From positions 1 through 61,927 of the forward strand of contig NZ_JAMQGM010000025.1 of NCBI RefSeq assembly GCF_023703325.1: a DNA stretch of 61,927 bases, written 5' to 3'. The DNA comes from Streptomyces meridianus. Its GTDB lineage: Bacteria; Actinomycetota; Actinomycetes; Streptomycetales; Streptomycetaceae. A program made the translations under genes and the position numbers. Positions 36,053 to 44,658 of the stretch are shown here, piece after piece; the first letter of the stretch is position 1, and each line of letters starts with the position of its first letter. The notes under the pieces are model-generated. The model was given only the letters and a program-made list of their open reading frames with translations, made no database searches and was not told the DNA's origin.

Positions 36053-36982
36053 ATGCGCCGCAGCAGTGGCACCGGCGGCCGGTCCGCACCCCTGTCCGCA
36101 GCCGCGGCACTGACGGTGCTCGGCGGATTCCTGCTGTCCGGCTGCGGCGGGGGCGGGGACGTCACTCCGGCGGGCCGGCCGTCCTCCACCGCAACCCCCT
36201 CCCGTTCCGCGCCCTCCTCGCGCGACGCCACGCCGGCGGCGGACCACCGACCGGAGTCCCTCGCCGCCCTCGGCGACTCCGTCACCACCGGCTTCGACGC
36301 CTGCCGCCCGCTCGCCGACTGCCCCCGCTCGTCGTGGGTCACGGGCACGGACCCGGGCGTGAACAGCCTCGCCCAGCGGCTCGTCGACGAACCCGCCCGG
36401 AACACCTGGAACTTCGCCCGCTCGGGGGCCCGGATGGCCGATCTGCCCGGCCAGGCCGAGGCCGCAGCCGCAAAGCGTCCCGAGCTGGTGACGGTGCTGA
36501 TGGGTGCGAACGACGCCTGCCGCGCCGACGTCACCCTGATGACACCGGTGGCCGCGTTCCGGGCCGACTTCTCCACCGCGCTCCGGACGCTTCGCCGGGA
36601 GCTGCCCGGGACACAGGTCTACGTGGCGAGCATCCCCGACCTGCGTCACCTGTGGTCGCTGGGCCACGACGACCCGGGCATCGCGCGGGTGTGGCGGCTG
36701 GGGATCTGCCCGTCGATGCTGGGCGGCACCGAGACGGCCGGCGCCGCGGCGGAGGCTCGGCGCCGGCAGGTCCACGACCGCGTGGTCGCCTACAACGGCG
36801 CCCTGGAGGAGGTCTGCGCAACGGATCGCCGCTGCCGCTACGACGGCGGCGCGGTGTTCCGGCAGCGCTTCCGCCTCGGGGAGTTGAGTCCGTGGGACTG
36901 GTTCCACCCGAGCCGGAAGGGGCAGGCCCGGCTGGCCGAGACCGCCTACGCGCGGATCGTCACGCAGGGTCGGCCCGGATGA
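36053..36982 (+). CDS. SGNH/GDSL-family lipoprotein hydrolase
   Basis: 309 aa from ATG 36053, SD GGAGGAG. A lipobox LLSGC with acylated C31 makes it a surface lipoprotein; a Ser/Thr/Pro linker of about 35 residues follows. SGNH blocks: S76 in ALGDSVTTG, Gly/Asn in LMGANDAC, and the Asp/His pair in SPWDWFHPSRKG. Extra Cys pairs (ACRPLADC, VCATDRRC) suggest disulfides. Probably an esterase or lipase acting outside the cell. Its 3' end overlaps the convergent EI24-type gene by 23 bases. Confidence 0.88.
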   Translation: MRRSSGTGGRSAPLSAAAALTVLGGFLLSGCGGGGDVTPAGRPSSTATPSRSAPSSRDATPAADHRPESLAALGDSVTTGFDACRPLADCPRSSWVTGTDPGVNSLAQRLVDEPARNTWNFARSGARMADLPGQAEAAAAKRPELVTVLMGANDACRADVTLMTPVAAFRADFSTALRTLRRELPGTQVYVASIPDLRHLWSLGHDDPGIARVWRLGICPSMLGGTETAGAAAEARRRQVHDRVVAYNGALEEVCATDRRCRYDGGAVFRQRFRLGELSPWDWFHPSRKGQARLAETAYARIVTQGRPG

Positions 36983-37751
36983 ACGGCTTCCCGTTCTCGG
37001 GGACCGCCTCGCCTGCCGCGGGGAGCAGGTCGCGGGAGAGCAGCGTCGCTCCAGCAACCGCACCGGGCATCAGGAAGACGGCGACCAGCGGGACCAGGAA
37101 CAGCAGGGTGAGCGGGACGCCGAAGCCCAGAGTGAGGAGCATGCGCCCGCGCTGGAGGCGGAAGCGCTCGCGGAGTTCGACGCCGCGGCGCTGCAGCGCG
37201 ACGGCCGTCAGCTCGGCGGTGAGGAAGAAGCCCGACACGCAGAAACCGAGGGCGGGCACGACAGTCTGGCCGGCCACGGGAATGAAGCCGAGGAAGAACA
37301 GGGCCACGCCGAACAGGGCGACCCAGATCAGGACCCGGATGCTGTCGCGTGCGGAGATCAGGAGCTCACGCCACAGGGGCAGCTCCACCACGTCCCCGAC
37401 GCCGCCCTCGGAGTCGTCGACCTTCTCGGCCAGCGACTCGTAGAAGGGCTGGCCCACGAGCAGGGTGACGGCGGTGAAGGTGACGACGGCGAGGAACAGC
37501 CCGCCCACGTAGAGCAGGACCGTGACGGTCCCCCGCAGGAGCCCCTGCCAGGGGGATCCCCAGTCGTCGGCGAACGGGGTGGCCCAGGCCACCAGGTCGT
37601 CCGCCCAGGCCACGAGGCCGACGAGAGCGGCGGCGTAGAGCACCAGGGTGATCAGTGCGGGGAGCATGCCGAAGCCCCACCAGCGCCCGTGACGCAGCAC
37701 CCAGCGCTGGCCCTTCATCAAGTAACCGAAACCCGCCCCGAGATCACGCAT
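36960..37751 (-). CDS. EI24 (CysZ-like) family membrane protein
   Basis: 263 aa from ATG 37751. The N-terminal MRDLGAGFGYLMKGQRWVLRHG is amphipathic and resembles the CysZ start, followed by about five hydrophobic segments (WWGFGMLPALITLVLYAAALVG; LLYVGGLFLAVVTFTAVTLLVG; VALFGVALFFLGF; VPALGFCVSGFFLTAELTAVAL; MLLTLGFGVPLTLLFLVPLVAVFL). CysZ of enterobacteria is a sulfate channel; actinobacterial EI24 proteins are similar in length, but their substrate is not established. Confidence 0.85.
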   Translation of the reverse strand: MRDLGAGFGYLMKGQRWVLRHGRWWGFGMLPALITLVLYAAALVGLVAWADDLVAWATPFADDWGSPWQGLLRGTVTVLLYVGGLFLAVVTFTAVTLLVGQPFYESLAEKVDDSEGGVGDVVELPLWRELLISARDSIRVLIWVALFGVALFFLGFIPVAGQTVVPALGFCVSGFFLTAELTAVALQRRGVELRERFRLQRGRMLLTLGFGVPLTLLFLVPLVAVFLMPGAVAGATLLSRDLLPAAGEAVPENGKPFIRADPA

Positions 37752-37774
37752 GGCGGAAGCCTAGGCCACGGCAC

Positions 37775-37813
37775 GGAGGCGCGGGAACCACCCCCGTGGG
37801 TGCCCGCGCCTCC
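37775..37813. terminator. Hairpin between Ohr and EI24-type gene
   Basis: GGAGGCGCGGG (37775-37785) pairs with CCCGCGCCTCC (37803-37813), with an inner CCAC/GTGG stem. It starts just past the stop of the shortened Ohr gene. Confidence 0.8.
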
Positions 37814-37824
37814 GGCTGCCGGGC

Positions 37825-38094
37825 TCAGACGACGGCGACCCGGGCGGTGACGAGCGAACCGGAGACGTCCGCCTTCTCCCTGCGGGCGATCACGGCCAGG
37901 GCGCTCTGGAAGCAGGCGCTGTAGCCGGCGGCGAACAACTGCTCGGGGTTGGTGCCGGCGCCGCTGCCGCCCAGTGCGGCGGGCGGGTCGACGACGACGT
38001 CGAGCCTGCCGTCGTCCGACGCGACCCGGCCGTCGCGGCCGTTCTCGGCGGTGACGACCGCGGTGTACAGGACGTCGATGCTGCCGTGGGACAT
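37825..38094 (-). CDS. ohr: Organic hydroperoxide resistance protein (Ohr), C-terminally truncated
   Basis: 89 aa against about 140 in complete Ohr/OsmC proteins. The N-terminal part is normal: VLYTAVVTAENGRDGRVASDDGRLDVVVDPP, GGSGAGTNPEQLFAAGYSACF with the first redox cysteine at C61. Translation then stops after SLVTARVAVV, where full-length homologues continue to a second catalytic Cys (VCPYS-type motif) and the C-terminal strands of the dimer. The bases after the stop form the terminator, so the 3' third is deleted rather than frameshifted. Ohr needs both cysteines to reduce organic peroxides, so this protein is probably inactive. Confidence 0.82.
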   Translation of the reverse strand: MSHGSIDVLYTAVVTAENGRDGRVASDDGRLDVVVDPPAALGGSGAGTNPEQLFAAGYSACFQSALAVIARREKADVSGSLVTARVAVV

Positions 38095-38163
38095 GCTCGG
38101 GCTCCTTGTGCTGTGCGGACTTCCGTGCGGAGGTCGGCCGCCGTGGCGGTCGCGGGCCGCCGG

Positions 38164-39183
38164 TCAGTCCGCGAGGCGGACCACGGCCTTGCCGGTGTTC
38201 TCTCCGCGGAGCATGCCGAGGAAGGCGTCGACGGCGTGGTCGATCCCCTCGGTGACCGTCTCGCGGTAGGCGAGCTCGCCGGAGCGGATCCAGCCGGAGA
38301 CCTCCTCGACGAACTTCGGCTGGAGCGCGGCGTGATCCTTGACGAGCATGCCCTGGAGCCGCAGCCGCTTGCCGATGACGAGGGCCAGGTTGCGGGGCGC
38401 GGCGGGGGGCTCGGTCGCGTTGTACTGCGCGATCATGCCGCAGATGGTCGCGCGGCCGTGCACGTTGAGGGCGTTGATCGCGGCCTCGAGGTGATCGCCG
38501 CCGACGTTGTCGAAGTAGACGTCGATGCCGTCGGGCGCGGCCTCCTTGAGCTGCTGAGCCACGGGGCCGCTCTTGTAGTTGAAGGCGGCGTCGAATCCGT
38601 ACTCCTCCACGAGCAGCCGCGCCTTCTCGTCCGATCCGGCACTTCCGATGACGCGGGACGCTCCGCGGAGCCTGGCGATCTGGCCGACCATGCTGCCGAC
38701 CGCGCCTGCGGCGCCGGAGACGAAGACCACGTCGCCCTCCTTGAGGGCGGCCACCTCGAGCAGGCCGGCGTAGGCGGTGAGTCCGGGCATGCCGAGCACG
38801 CCGAGGTAGGCGGAGACCGGGGCCAGGCCGGGGTCGACCTTGACGGCATGCCGGGCGTCGACGACGGCGTACTCGCGCCAGCCGAGGCCGTGGAGCACGT
38901 GGTCACCGACGGCGAAGCCCTCGGCCTCGGATGCGACGACGCGTCCGACCGCTCCGCCGTCCATCGGCCCGTCGAGAGGGAACGGGGGCACGTACGACTT
39001 CACGTCGTTCATCCGACCGCGCATGTAGGGGTCGACGGACATGTGGGTGTTGCGGACCAGGAGCTGCCCCGGTCCCGGCTCGGGGACCTCGGCCTCCCGC
39101 AGAGCGAAGTCCTCCGGCTTCGGCCAGCCGTGCGGGCGGGCGACGAGGTGCCATTCACGGCCGGTCTTCGGCAGTTCGGACAT
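38164..39183 (-). CDS. NADP-dependent oxidoreductase, MDR family (double-bond reductase type)
   Basis: 339 aa from ATG 39183, SD AAGGAGG; a GTG at 39207 lies upstream of that SD. Zinc-free medium-chain reductase: SVDPYMRGRMND N-terminal fold, Rossmann loop VFVSGAAGAVGSMVGQIARLRGASRVIGSAGS, and YFDNVGGDHLEAAI. It resembles leukotriene B4 12-hydroxydehydrogenase and curcumin/alkenal reductases, which reduce alpha,beta-unsaturated carbonyls. Divergent from a marR gene across a dyad (39227-39276), so likely under its control. Confidence 0.9.
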   Translation of the reverse strand: MSELPKTGREWHLVARPHGWPKPEDFALREAEVPEPGPGQLLVRNTHMSVDPYMRGRMNDVKSYVPPFPLDGPMDGGAVGRVVASEAEGFAVGDHVLHGLGWREYAVVDARHAVKVDPGLAPVSAYLGVLGMPGLTAYAGLLEVAALKEGDVVFVSGAAGAVGSMVGQIARLRGASRVIGSAGSDEKARLLVEEYGFDAAFNYKSGPVAQQLKEAAPDGIDVYFDNVGGDHLEAAINALNVHGRATICGMIAQYNATEPPAAPRNLALVIGKRLRLQGMLVKDHAALQPKFVEEVSGWIRSGELAYRETVTEGIDHAVDAFLGMLRGENTGKAVVRLAD

Positions 39184-39226
39184 GGGGCGGGTGCCTCCTT
39201 CTGTCACGGCTTCCCCTGAAAGAATT

Positions 39227-39276
39227 ACTTCAGGACGTGAAACAACAATGAGCCCAGATGTTTCATGTTGTCAAGT
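39227..39276. promoter_or_regulatory. MarR-type operator dyad between oxidoreductase and marR
   Basis: Arms ACTTCAGGACGTGAAAC (39227-39243) and GTTTCATGTTGTCAAGT (39260-39276) are imperfect reverse complements around an AT-rich centre, 44 bases from the oxidoreductase ATG and 21 from the marR ATG. It is well placed for one MarR dimer pair to control both genes. Confidence 0.6.
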
Positions 39277-39296
39277 AACTGGGTACCCTGATCGTC

Positions 39297-39722
39297 ATGG
39301 TCCCTCGCACCGATCCCCTGACCCTCGAGGTCGTCGAGCTCATCGGCACCGTCGTGGCGCGCTACCACGAGGAGTACGAGGAAGCGGCGGCGGAGCACTC
39401 GCTGACCGGTGCGCAGGCCCGCGTCCTCGGTCTGCTCTCCCACGAGCCGATGCCCATGCGCAGGATCGCGCAGCGCCTGAAGTGCGAGCCGTCGAACGTG
39501 ACCGGCATCGTCGACCGGCTGGAGGCGCGCGGCCTGGTGGAGCGCCGCCCCGACCCCGCGGACCGGCGGGTCAAACTGGCCGCCCCCACCGACGAGGGCC
39601 GGGGGACCGCCGCACGCCTGCGTGACTCACTGCACTTCGCCCGGGAGCCGCTGGCCGGTCTGTCGGAAGCGGAACGGACCTCACTGCGCGATCTGCTCCG
39701 CCGGATGCTCGGAACGGACTGA
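39297..39722 (+). CDS. MarR-family transcriptional regulator
   Basis: 141 aa from ATG 39297. The winged-helix core is LTGAQARVLGLLSHEPMPMRRIAQRLKCEPSNVTGIVDRLEARGLVERRPDPADRRVKLAAPTDEG, with the wing D-R-R-V. N- and C-terminal helices form the dimer interface. Divergently placed with respect to the MDR oxidoreductase, a common arrangement in which MarR represses both genes until an electrophile or phenolic ligand binds. Only one Cys (C62 region, LKCEPS) is present in the recognition area. Confidence 0.9.
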   Translation: MVPRTDPLTLEVVELIGTVVARYHEEYEEAAAEHSLTGAQARVLGLLSHEPMPMRRIAQRLKCEPSNVTGIVDRLEARGLVERRPDPADRRVKLAAPTDEGRGTAARLRDSLHFAREPLAGLSEAERTSLRDLLRRMLGTD

Positions 39723-39808
39723 CCCGGGCCGGGCCGGGCCGGAGCACCCGGCTGCCCGATCCGGTCGCGGACGGTGCACCCACTCCTGCAAGCCGACCGG
39801 GGCAGGCG

Positions 39809-40486
39809 TCAGTTGTTACTGCACCACAGAAGGAAGCAGTTCCGGGGCGGCCTGTCGTCCTGCGGCGGCCGGGTACGGGTGGGCGTGGGCGCCGGCGCGT
39901 GCGTGGTGGGCCGGACCGTGACGGGCACCGGAGCCGGCCGGTCCTCCTCGGGCGCCGCACTGCTCGGCAGGGCCGTCTTCGTCGATGCGCTGGAGGCCGA
40001 CGCGCTCGGCGCATCGTCCTCCACAACGGTCTTCTTCTTCGATTCGGTGGACTCGTCGGTCGTCTTCTCGTCCGCGGGCGGCCCGGACACCGCCGGGACG
40101 GGCTCCTGCCACGGCATCACCGGAGCGCCGAGTTCGGCGACGGCGAGGACGGCCAGCCCCACCCCGAGGATCAGGGCGAGGACCGTGACACGACGGCCCC
40201 GGCCCCGGCGGGCCCGCCGTCCGTGCCCGCGGGGCGCGGATGCGCGGGAGCGCCGGCGTCCGCGTCCGGCATCGCCGCCGTTGCGGTGTTCCGCGCGACG
40301 GCCACTGCGGGCGCCCTTTCCGGCGTCGAAGAAGAAGTCGGTTCCGGACGTCGTGGCACCGGCCTCCGGCTCGTCGGCCCCTGCTCCACCGGACGGCGCA
40401 GCAGGATGCCCGGCGACCTGTGTGCCGCAGCCAGGGCATACAAGAGCGCCGTTGAGGTGCCGTCGACAGGGTGCGCAGTAGTTCAT
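39809..40486 (-). CDS. Zinc-ribbon, single-pass membrane protein with Pro-rich tail
   Basis: 225 aa from ATG 40486. Zinc ribbon C4-x2-C7 and C17-x2-C20, then a long basic, disordered stretch (RRSRASAPRGHGRRARRGRGRR) and one transmembrane helix (VTVLALILGVGLAVLAVAEL, about 100-119). The outer part is rich in Ser, Thr, Lys and Pro and ends PPRNCFLLWCSNN, with two more Cys. The layout (cytoplasmic zinc ribbon, TM, extended outer tail) is common in Streptomyces but has no assigned function. Confidence 0.8.
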   Translation of the reverse strand: MNYCAPCRRHLNGALVCPGCGTQVAGHPAAPSGGAGADEPEAGATTSGTDFFFDAGKGARSGRRAEHRNGGDAGRGRRRSRASAPRGHGRRARRGRGRRVTVLALILGVGLAVLAVAELGAPVMPWQEPVPAVSGPPADEKTTDESTESKKKTVVEDDAPSASASSASTKTALPSSAAPEEDRPAPVPVTVRPTTHAPAPTPTRTRPPQDDRPPRNCFLLWCSNN

Positions 40487-40673
40487 CGCGCGGGAAGGCT
40501 ATGCGTGCAGGGTCACGAGCGGAACCGCATTGTGTGAGGATCCCGTGTCGAACGGCGGGTCGCGCCGGGCCGCGGGACGCCCGGAATCCACGCAACCGCC
40601 GATCCCGCACGGCCGGCTGCGCTCCCGCGCTCCCGCTGTGGGCGCGCGGAGAGCACGGGGCGACGATGGGGCC

Positions 40674-41261
40674 ATGAACCGTACGACCGCCCCCGGCGGA
40701 ACCTTCGGGCCGTTGCAGTTCCAGCTGGTCCTCCTGCGCAGGATGGCCGACCACCAGGCCGGCCTGGTGGAGCAGGCACTGCGGGAACTGGACGTCGGGC
40801 GGTCCGAGATGCGGGAGGCGAACCGCCGCTGGCAGGCCATGGTCCGCTCGCCGCGCGGTCGCGGCACGCTCGGCCGCTATCGCTCGGTGCTCGGCCCGCC
40901 GGAGGAGACGGTCCGGCGGCGGGTCGGCGATCTGGAGTGCGAACTGCTGCGCTGGTCGATACCGCTCTGGCCGGACCTCCGCTTCGAGGTGACCTGCGCA
41001 CCGGGCGGTGCGGTGTGGAACGAGTGGCTGGTCCGCGCTCCGGACGCCTCCGGTCCGCTTCTGCTCGCCATCGGCGACCTGGCGCCGTGGTCGTGCACCG
41101 TCGACGAGGTGGCCCACGCCTTCCGCCCGGCAGTGCCGATCGAGGGGGACGCCCCGACCCGGTGGCGGCTGGCCTTCTCCGCGCCGGACGGGGCCGGGGC
41201 ACCGCGTGCGTGTGTCGCCGAGTTCAGCTGGGGTCTCCTCCAGCGCCTGCTGCGGAGCTGA
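40674..41261 (+). CDS. Hypothetical protein, function unknown
   Basis: 195 aa from ATG 40674. I do not recognise the family. The N-terminal half is helical and charged (QLVLLRRMADHQAGLVEQALRELDVGRSEMREANRRWQAMV), the C-terminal half looks beta-rich (DLRFEVTCAPGGAVWNEWLVRAPDASGPLLLAIGDLAPWSCTVDEVAHAFRPAV ... RWRLAFSAPDG). No signal peptide, TM segment or clear active-site motif. It is divergent from the zinc-ribbon membrane protein and 150 bases upstream of the flavoprotein oxidoreductase. Confidence 0.7.
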   Translation: MNRTTAPGGTFGPLQFQLVLLRRMADHQAGLVEQALRELDVGRSEMREANRRWQAMVRSPRGRGTLGRYRSVLGPPEETVRRRVGDLECELLRWSIPLWPDLRFEVTCAPGGAVWNEWLVRAPDASGPLLLAIGDLAPWSCTVDEVAHAFRPAVPIEGDAPTRWRLAFSAPDGAGAPRACVAEFSWGLLQRLLRS

Positions 41262-41411
41262 CCCCCGCAAGACTCCGTCCTGGCAGTCCGACCTGGGCAT
41301 GCCCGGAAGGAAACCGGGCGTTACGGTCGAAAGGGATGGCCGGGCCGCCGCGTGGAACATGGCCGGCCGTCGGCCCGAAGACGGGACCGCAGAGGGAAGA
41401 AGTGGTGCGTC

Positions 41412-42794
41412 ATGGCGCGCACGGTCATGAACGAGGCGGCTGTCGCCGAACTGCGCTCGAGGTTCGCAGGGAAATTGATCACCCCGGAGAGCCGCGGGTA
41501 CGACGACGCCCGCAGCGTGTTCAACGCGATGATCGACCGGCGTCCCGCCGTCATCGCACAGTGCGAGACGGCGCTGGACGTGGCGGCGGCGATCGGCCAC
41601 GCACGGGAGCAGGGCCTGGAGATCGCGGTCCGCGGCGGGGGTCACAGCGTGGCCGGCATGGCCGTCACCGAAGGGGGCCTGGTCGTCGACCTGCGGCGGA
41701 TGCACGCCGCGTCGGTGGACCCCTACAGCCGGACGGTACGGGTCGGCGGTGGAGCAACCATGAGCCATCTGGACCGCGCGACACAGCCGTACGACCTGGC
41801 CACCACCGGCGGGCGGGTGTCGACGACCGGCGTGGGCGGCTTCACCCTGGGCGGCGGATCGGGCTGGCTGGAGCGCAAGTTCGGGCTCGCCTGCGACAAC
41901 CTGGAGTCCGTCCGGCTGGTGACCGCGGACGGCCGGGAGGTCACGGCGAGCGAGAGCCGGAACCCCGACCTCTTCTGGGCCCTCCACGGCGGAGGCGGCA
42001 ACTTCGGTGTCGCGACCGAACTCACCTTCCGGCTCCACCCGCTGCCCTCGTTCACCGCGGCGCTGCTGCTGTGGCCCGCGGACGCCGGGCCGGAGATCCT
42101 CCGGTGCTACCGCGATTTCATGGCGTCCGCACCGGACGAAGTCGGCGGTGGATTCATCTACTTGACGGCCGCCCCCGACCCCTTCGTCCCGGATTCCCTC
42201 GTCGGCCGGCTCGCGTGCGCGGTGCTGATCACCTACACCGGCCCCGAAGGGGACGCCCGCGACGTGGCCGAGCCGATGCTGAACCTCGGCCACGAGGGCG
42301 AGATGATCGCCGCCCTCCCCTACGCCGAATTCCAGTGCATGCTCGACGACCCTCCGGGGCTGCGGAACTACTGGTCCGCCGAGTACCTGTCGTCGCTCCC
42401 CGACGAGGCCGTCGACCTGTTCTGCGCCCGGGCGGGCGAGATGCTCACCCCGTCGGCGTCGCAGCACGTGCTGTTCCCCGTGGGCGGGGCGGTCGCCCGG
42501 GGGCCCTCCGAGTACCCGATCGCGTGGCGTGACGCGCCGTGGGCCGTCCATCCGTTCGGCCTCTGGGAGGAAGCGGCCGACGACGCACGCGGGCGGCAGT
42601 GGGCCAAGGACGTCATCGCCGACATGCAGCCGTGGGCCATCGGTGCGGTCCTGCTCAACTTCATCGGAAACGAGGGCCGGAACCGGGTGCGGGCCGGAGT
42701 GGGCGAGGAAAACTACCGGCGGCTCGCGGCGGTGAAACGGCACTACGACCCCGACAACCTGTTCCACCGCAACCACAACATCGAGCCGGGCTGA
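41412..42794 (+). CDS. FAD-binding oxidoreductase, berberine-bridge-enzyme-like
   Basis: 460 aa from ATG 41412, SD GAGGGAAG. PCMH-type FAD domain with IAVRGGGHSVAGM, where H78 is the residue that forms an 8-alpha-histidyl bond in this family. The place of the second covalent link is GGFTLGGGSGWLERKFGLACDNL, in which the usual Cys is Gly, so a single His linkage is expected. The C-terminal NRVRAGVGEENYRRLAAVKRHYDPDNLFHRNHNI is the BBE domain. Cytoplasmic (no signal). Oxidises an unknown alcohol, sugar or natural-product intermediate with oxygen. Confidence 0.92.
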   Translation: MARTVMNEAAVAELRSRFAGKLITPESRGYDDARSVFNAMIDRRPAVIAQCETALDVAAAIGHAREQGLEIAVRGGGHSVAGMAVTEGGLVVDLRRMHAASVDPYSRTVRVGGGATMSHLDRATQPYDLATTGGRVSTTGVGGFTLGGGSGWLERKFGLACDNLESVRLVTADGREVTASESRNPDLFWALHGGGGNFGVATELTFRLHPLPSFTAALLLWPADAGPEILRCYRDFMASAPDEVGGGFIYLTAAPDPFVPDSLVGRLACAVLITYTGPEGDARDVAEPMLNLGHEGEMIAALPYAEFQCMLDDPPGLRNYWSAEYLSSLPDEAVDLFCARAGEMLTPSASQHVLFPVGGAVARGPSEYPIAWRDAPWAVHPFGLWEEAADDARGRQWAKDVIADMQPWAIGAVLLNFIGNEGRNRVRAGVGEENYRRLAAVKRHYDPDNLFHRNHNIEPG

Positions 42795-42867
42795 CCGCAG
42801 CGGCGGCTGCACGCGGTACGGCTCGCCCGGCTGCGGTTCCCGGCCCTCGGCAGCCCCGGCAAAGGAG

Positions 42868-42990
42868 ATGTCCGATGAACCGGACGACCTGCCGGTCCCC
42901 GAGGAAAGCCTGGTCCTCACCCACTCCTCGCCGTCGGGGACCGGCCACCCCGAACCGTCCGAAGCGGAAGAAGAAGGGACGAGACCATGA
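42868..42990 (+). CDS. Possible 40-aa acidic ORF coupled to the zinc-finger gene
   Basis: ATG 42868 to TGA 42988-42990 encodes MSDEPDDLPVPEESLVL and on to an EAEEEGTRP end. Its stop overlaps the ATG of the next gene as ATGA, suggesting coupling. However, the AAAGGAG SD touches this ATG directly and is better spaced for ATG 42875 in another frame, which would run into the next gene. It could be a real leader peptide or just the 5' end of the next transcript. Confidence 0.3.
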   Translation: MSDEPDDLPVPEESLVLTHSSPSGTGHPEPSEAEEEGTRP

Positions 42991-43346
42991 CGTCCGACCG
43001 GATCCCCGGCATCGACCCGTCGGCAGTACCGAGCGGGACCGGCTGCGAGGAGTGCCTGGCGGGTGACGGTCCCGGGTGGTGGCTGCATCTGCGGCGCTGC
43101 GCGCAGTGCGGGCACATCGGATGCTGCGACTCCTCACCCTCCCAGCACGGGACCAGGCACGCGCGGGAAGCGGACCACCCGTTCCTCGCCAGCTTCGAGC
43201 CCGGGGAGAACTGGCTCTGGAACATCAAGACGGGGCAGTTCTACGAGGGGTTGCCGCTGCCGCCGCCCAACTCCCATCCCGCCGACCAGCCCACCCCGGG
43301 ACCGCGGGGCCGGGTCCCCGCCGACTGGCAGCTGCAACTGCACTGA
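42987..43346 (+). CDS. UBP-type zinc-finger domain protein
   Basis: 119 aa from ATG 42987. The Cys/His array GTGCEECLAGDGPGWWLHLRRCAQCGHIGCCDSSPSQHGTRHAREADHPF is the ZnF-UBP domain, which in eukaryotes reads the C-terminal diglycine of free ubiquitin. Bacterial stand-alone versions are common in actinobacteria. The fold continues with ENWLWNIKTGQFYE and ends in a Pro-rich tail. It probably binds a peptide C-terminus; no ubiquitin-like gene is seen nearby. Often found beside redox enzymes, as here. Confidence 0.9.
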   Translation: MTSDRIPGIDPSAVPSGTGCEECLAGDGPGWWLHLRRCAQCGHIGCCDSSPSQHGTRHAREADHPFLASFEPGENWLWNIKTGQFYEGLPLPPPNSHPADQPTPGPRGRVPADWQLQLH

Positions 43347-43420
43347 ACCGCCCGACGCGCACGTCCGCTGCGGAAAGCGGTCCGGGGCCACGGCGGTCCC
43401 GGACGACGGCTCGAACGTCC

Positions 43421-44365
43421 TCAGGGGTGCGGGGGCACGAAGCAGGGGTCGGTGACCCCGCCGGGGCAGGCGAGGCCGGCGACGTCCCAGCCGGCGCGGC
43501 CGGCCCCGGCCAGGTAGGCGCTCTCGTAGAAGTCGAGGACGGCAGCGCGGGGATCGGGCCCGCCGCGCACGTCGTCGTACCGCAGCACGGCGAGATGGTT
43601 GTCACCCCGCGCGACCCAGCGCGCCGCTTCGGGAACGAGCGGTTCCCCGGCCAGCCCGGCGGGCTCGGGGGCGGTGTAGGAGTAGAACGCGGGCTCGGCG
43701 AACGTGTCGTCCCCGAACCAGAAACCGAAGCTGATGACCTCCTGGGAATACGCCTCCCGGGTCACCGGGTCGACCTGCGGCGACTGGCCCGTACGGCGGC
43801 CGGAGAACCGGCTGTGGGCGATGTCGAAGGTGTGCCAGAAGTGGTGGACCGGGCTGACCTTGCCGGAGAAGCGCGCCGCGAACTCCTCGAGCACCGAGGC
43901 GACCTGGCTGAGGACCCGCCAGTAGCGGTTGGCCTGCACGGGGTCGTAGGCCGCGTGCTCGGTGTCCTCGGCGAACGGGCGGGCGGTGTCGGGAAGATCG
44001 AAGGGCCGTGGGAGCCCCATGCGCACCCGGACGTCCAGCGACTCCAGAGCCTCCAGGGTCGCGGCATGGAAGGACGCCACCGACCGGCCGTAGAGCGGGA
44101 ACGAGACCGCTCTGCCGTCGAGTGCGGCGACGACCAGCTGGTGGTCGACGAAATCGAAGTCCACCGTGAAGATCGGGTCGCCGTCGGCCTGCCCCGTCGG
44201 ACGCGTGGTGATGCCGCGTCCGGTGAGGTGGAAGGGCACGTTCCACCAGTGGTTCCGCCGACTGCTCGAAGCGAGGCGAATCTTGCCGACGACCTGCGCG
44301 AAGCGGTGCAGCGTCTCCTTGGTGTCCCGCCACTCGGCGAGCGGAACCGGCGGGAACAGCTCCAT
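43421..44365 (-). CDS. DUF5996 family protein
   Basis: 314 aa from ATG 44365, SD GGAAGGGG. MELFPPVPLAEWRDTKETLHRFAQVVGKIRLA, NHWWNVPFHLTGRGITTRP and SPVHHFWHTFDIAHSRFSGR are the conserved blocks I associate with DUF5996. Several paired His residues (HHFWHTFD) could bind metal. No signal or TM segments. The function of the family is unknown. Convergent with the zinc-finger gene. Confidence 0.85.
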   Translation of the reverse strand: MELFPPVPLAEWRDTKETLHRFAQVVGKIRLASSSRRNHWWNVPFHLTGRGITTRPTGQADGDPIFTVDFDFVDHQLVVAALDGRAVSFPLYGRSVASFHAATLEALESLDVRVRMGLPRPFDLPDTARPFAEDTEHAAYDPVQANRYWRVLSQVASVLEEFAARFSGKVSPVHHFWHTFDIAHSRFSGRRTGQSPQVDPVTREAYSQEVISFGFWFGDDTFAEPAFYSYTAPEPAGLAGEPLVPEAARWVARGDNHLAVLRYDDVRGGPDPRAAVLDFYESAYLAGAGRAGWDVAGLACPGGVTDPCFVPPHP

Positions 44366-44658
44366 CGCGTTCCCCTTCCTGCGCGAGGACTCTGCCCCAT
44401 CCATGATGAGCACACCGGGCGGTCCCGGGCATCTCCGCGCATCGCGGGACGGCCCCGGCAGCCGGACCGGGCCCGGTTCTCCCCGGCGGACCTCCACCGT
44501 CCAGGCCTCACACCTCCGGACCGCGCACGTCCGGGTCGCACGCCTCGGGGCAGCTGCACCCGTGTCTGCGCCGCGTCGCCGCGGAATCCGTCCCCCCGCG
44601 TCGTCCACTGGAGGGGCAAGGACGAGAGAACCGCCGACGCACCCTTCGGGAGAGCCGC

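Noticed and set aside
39816..43115. A 1,099-codon minus-strand frame across several genes
   Set aside because: It overlaps at least four well-supported genes and has no family resemblance.
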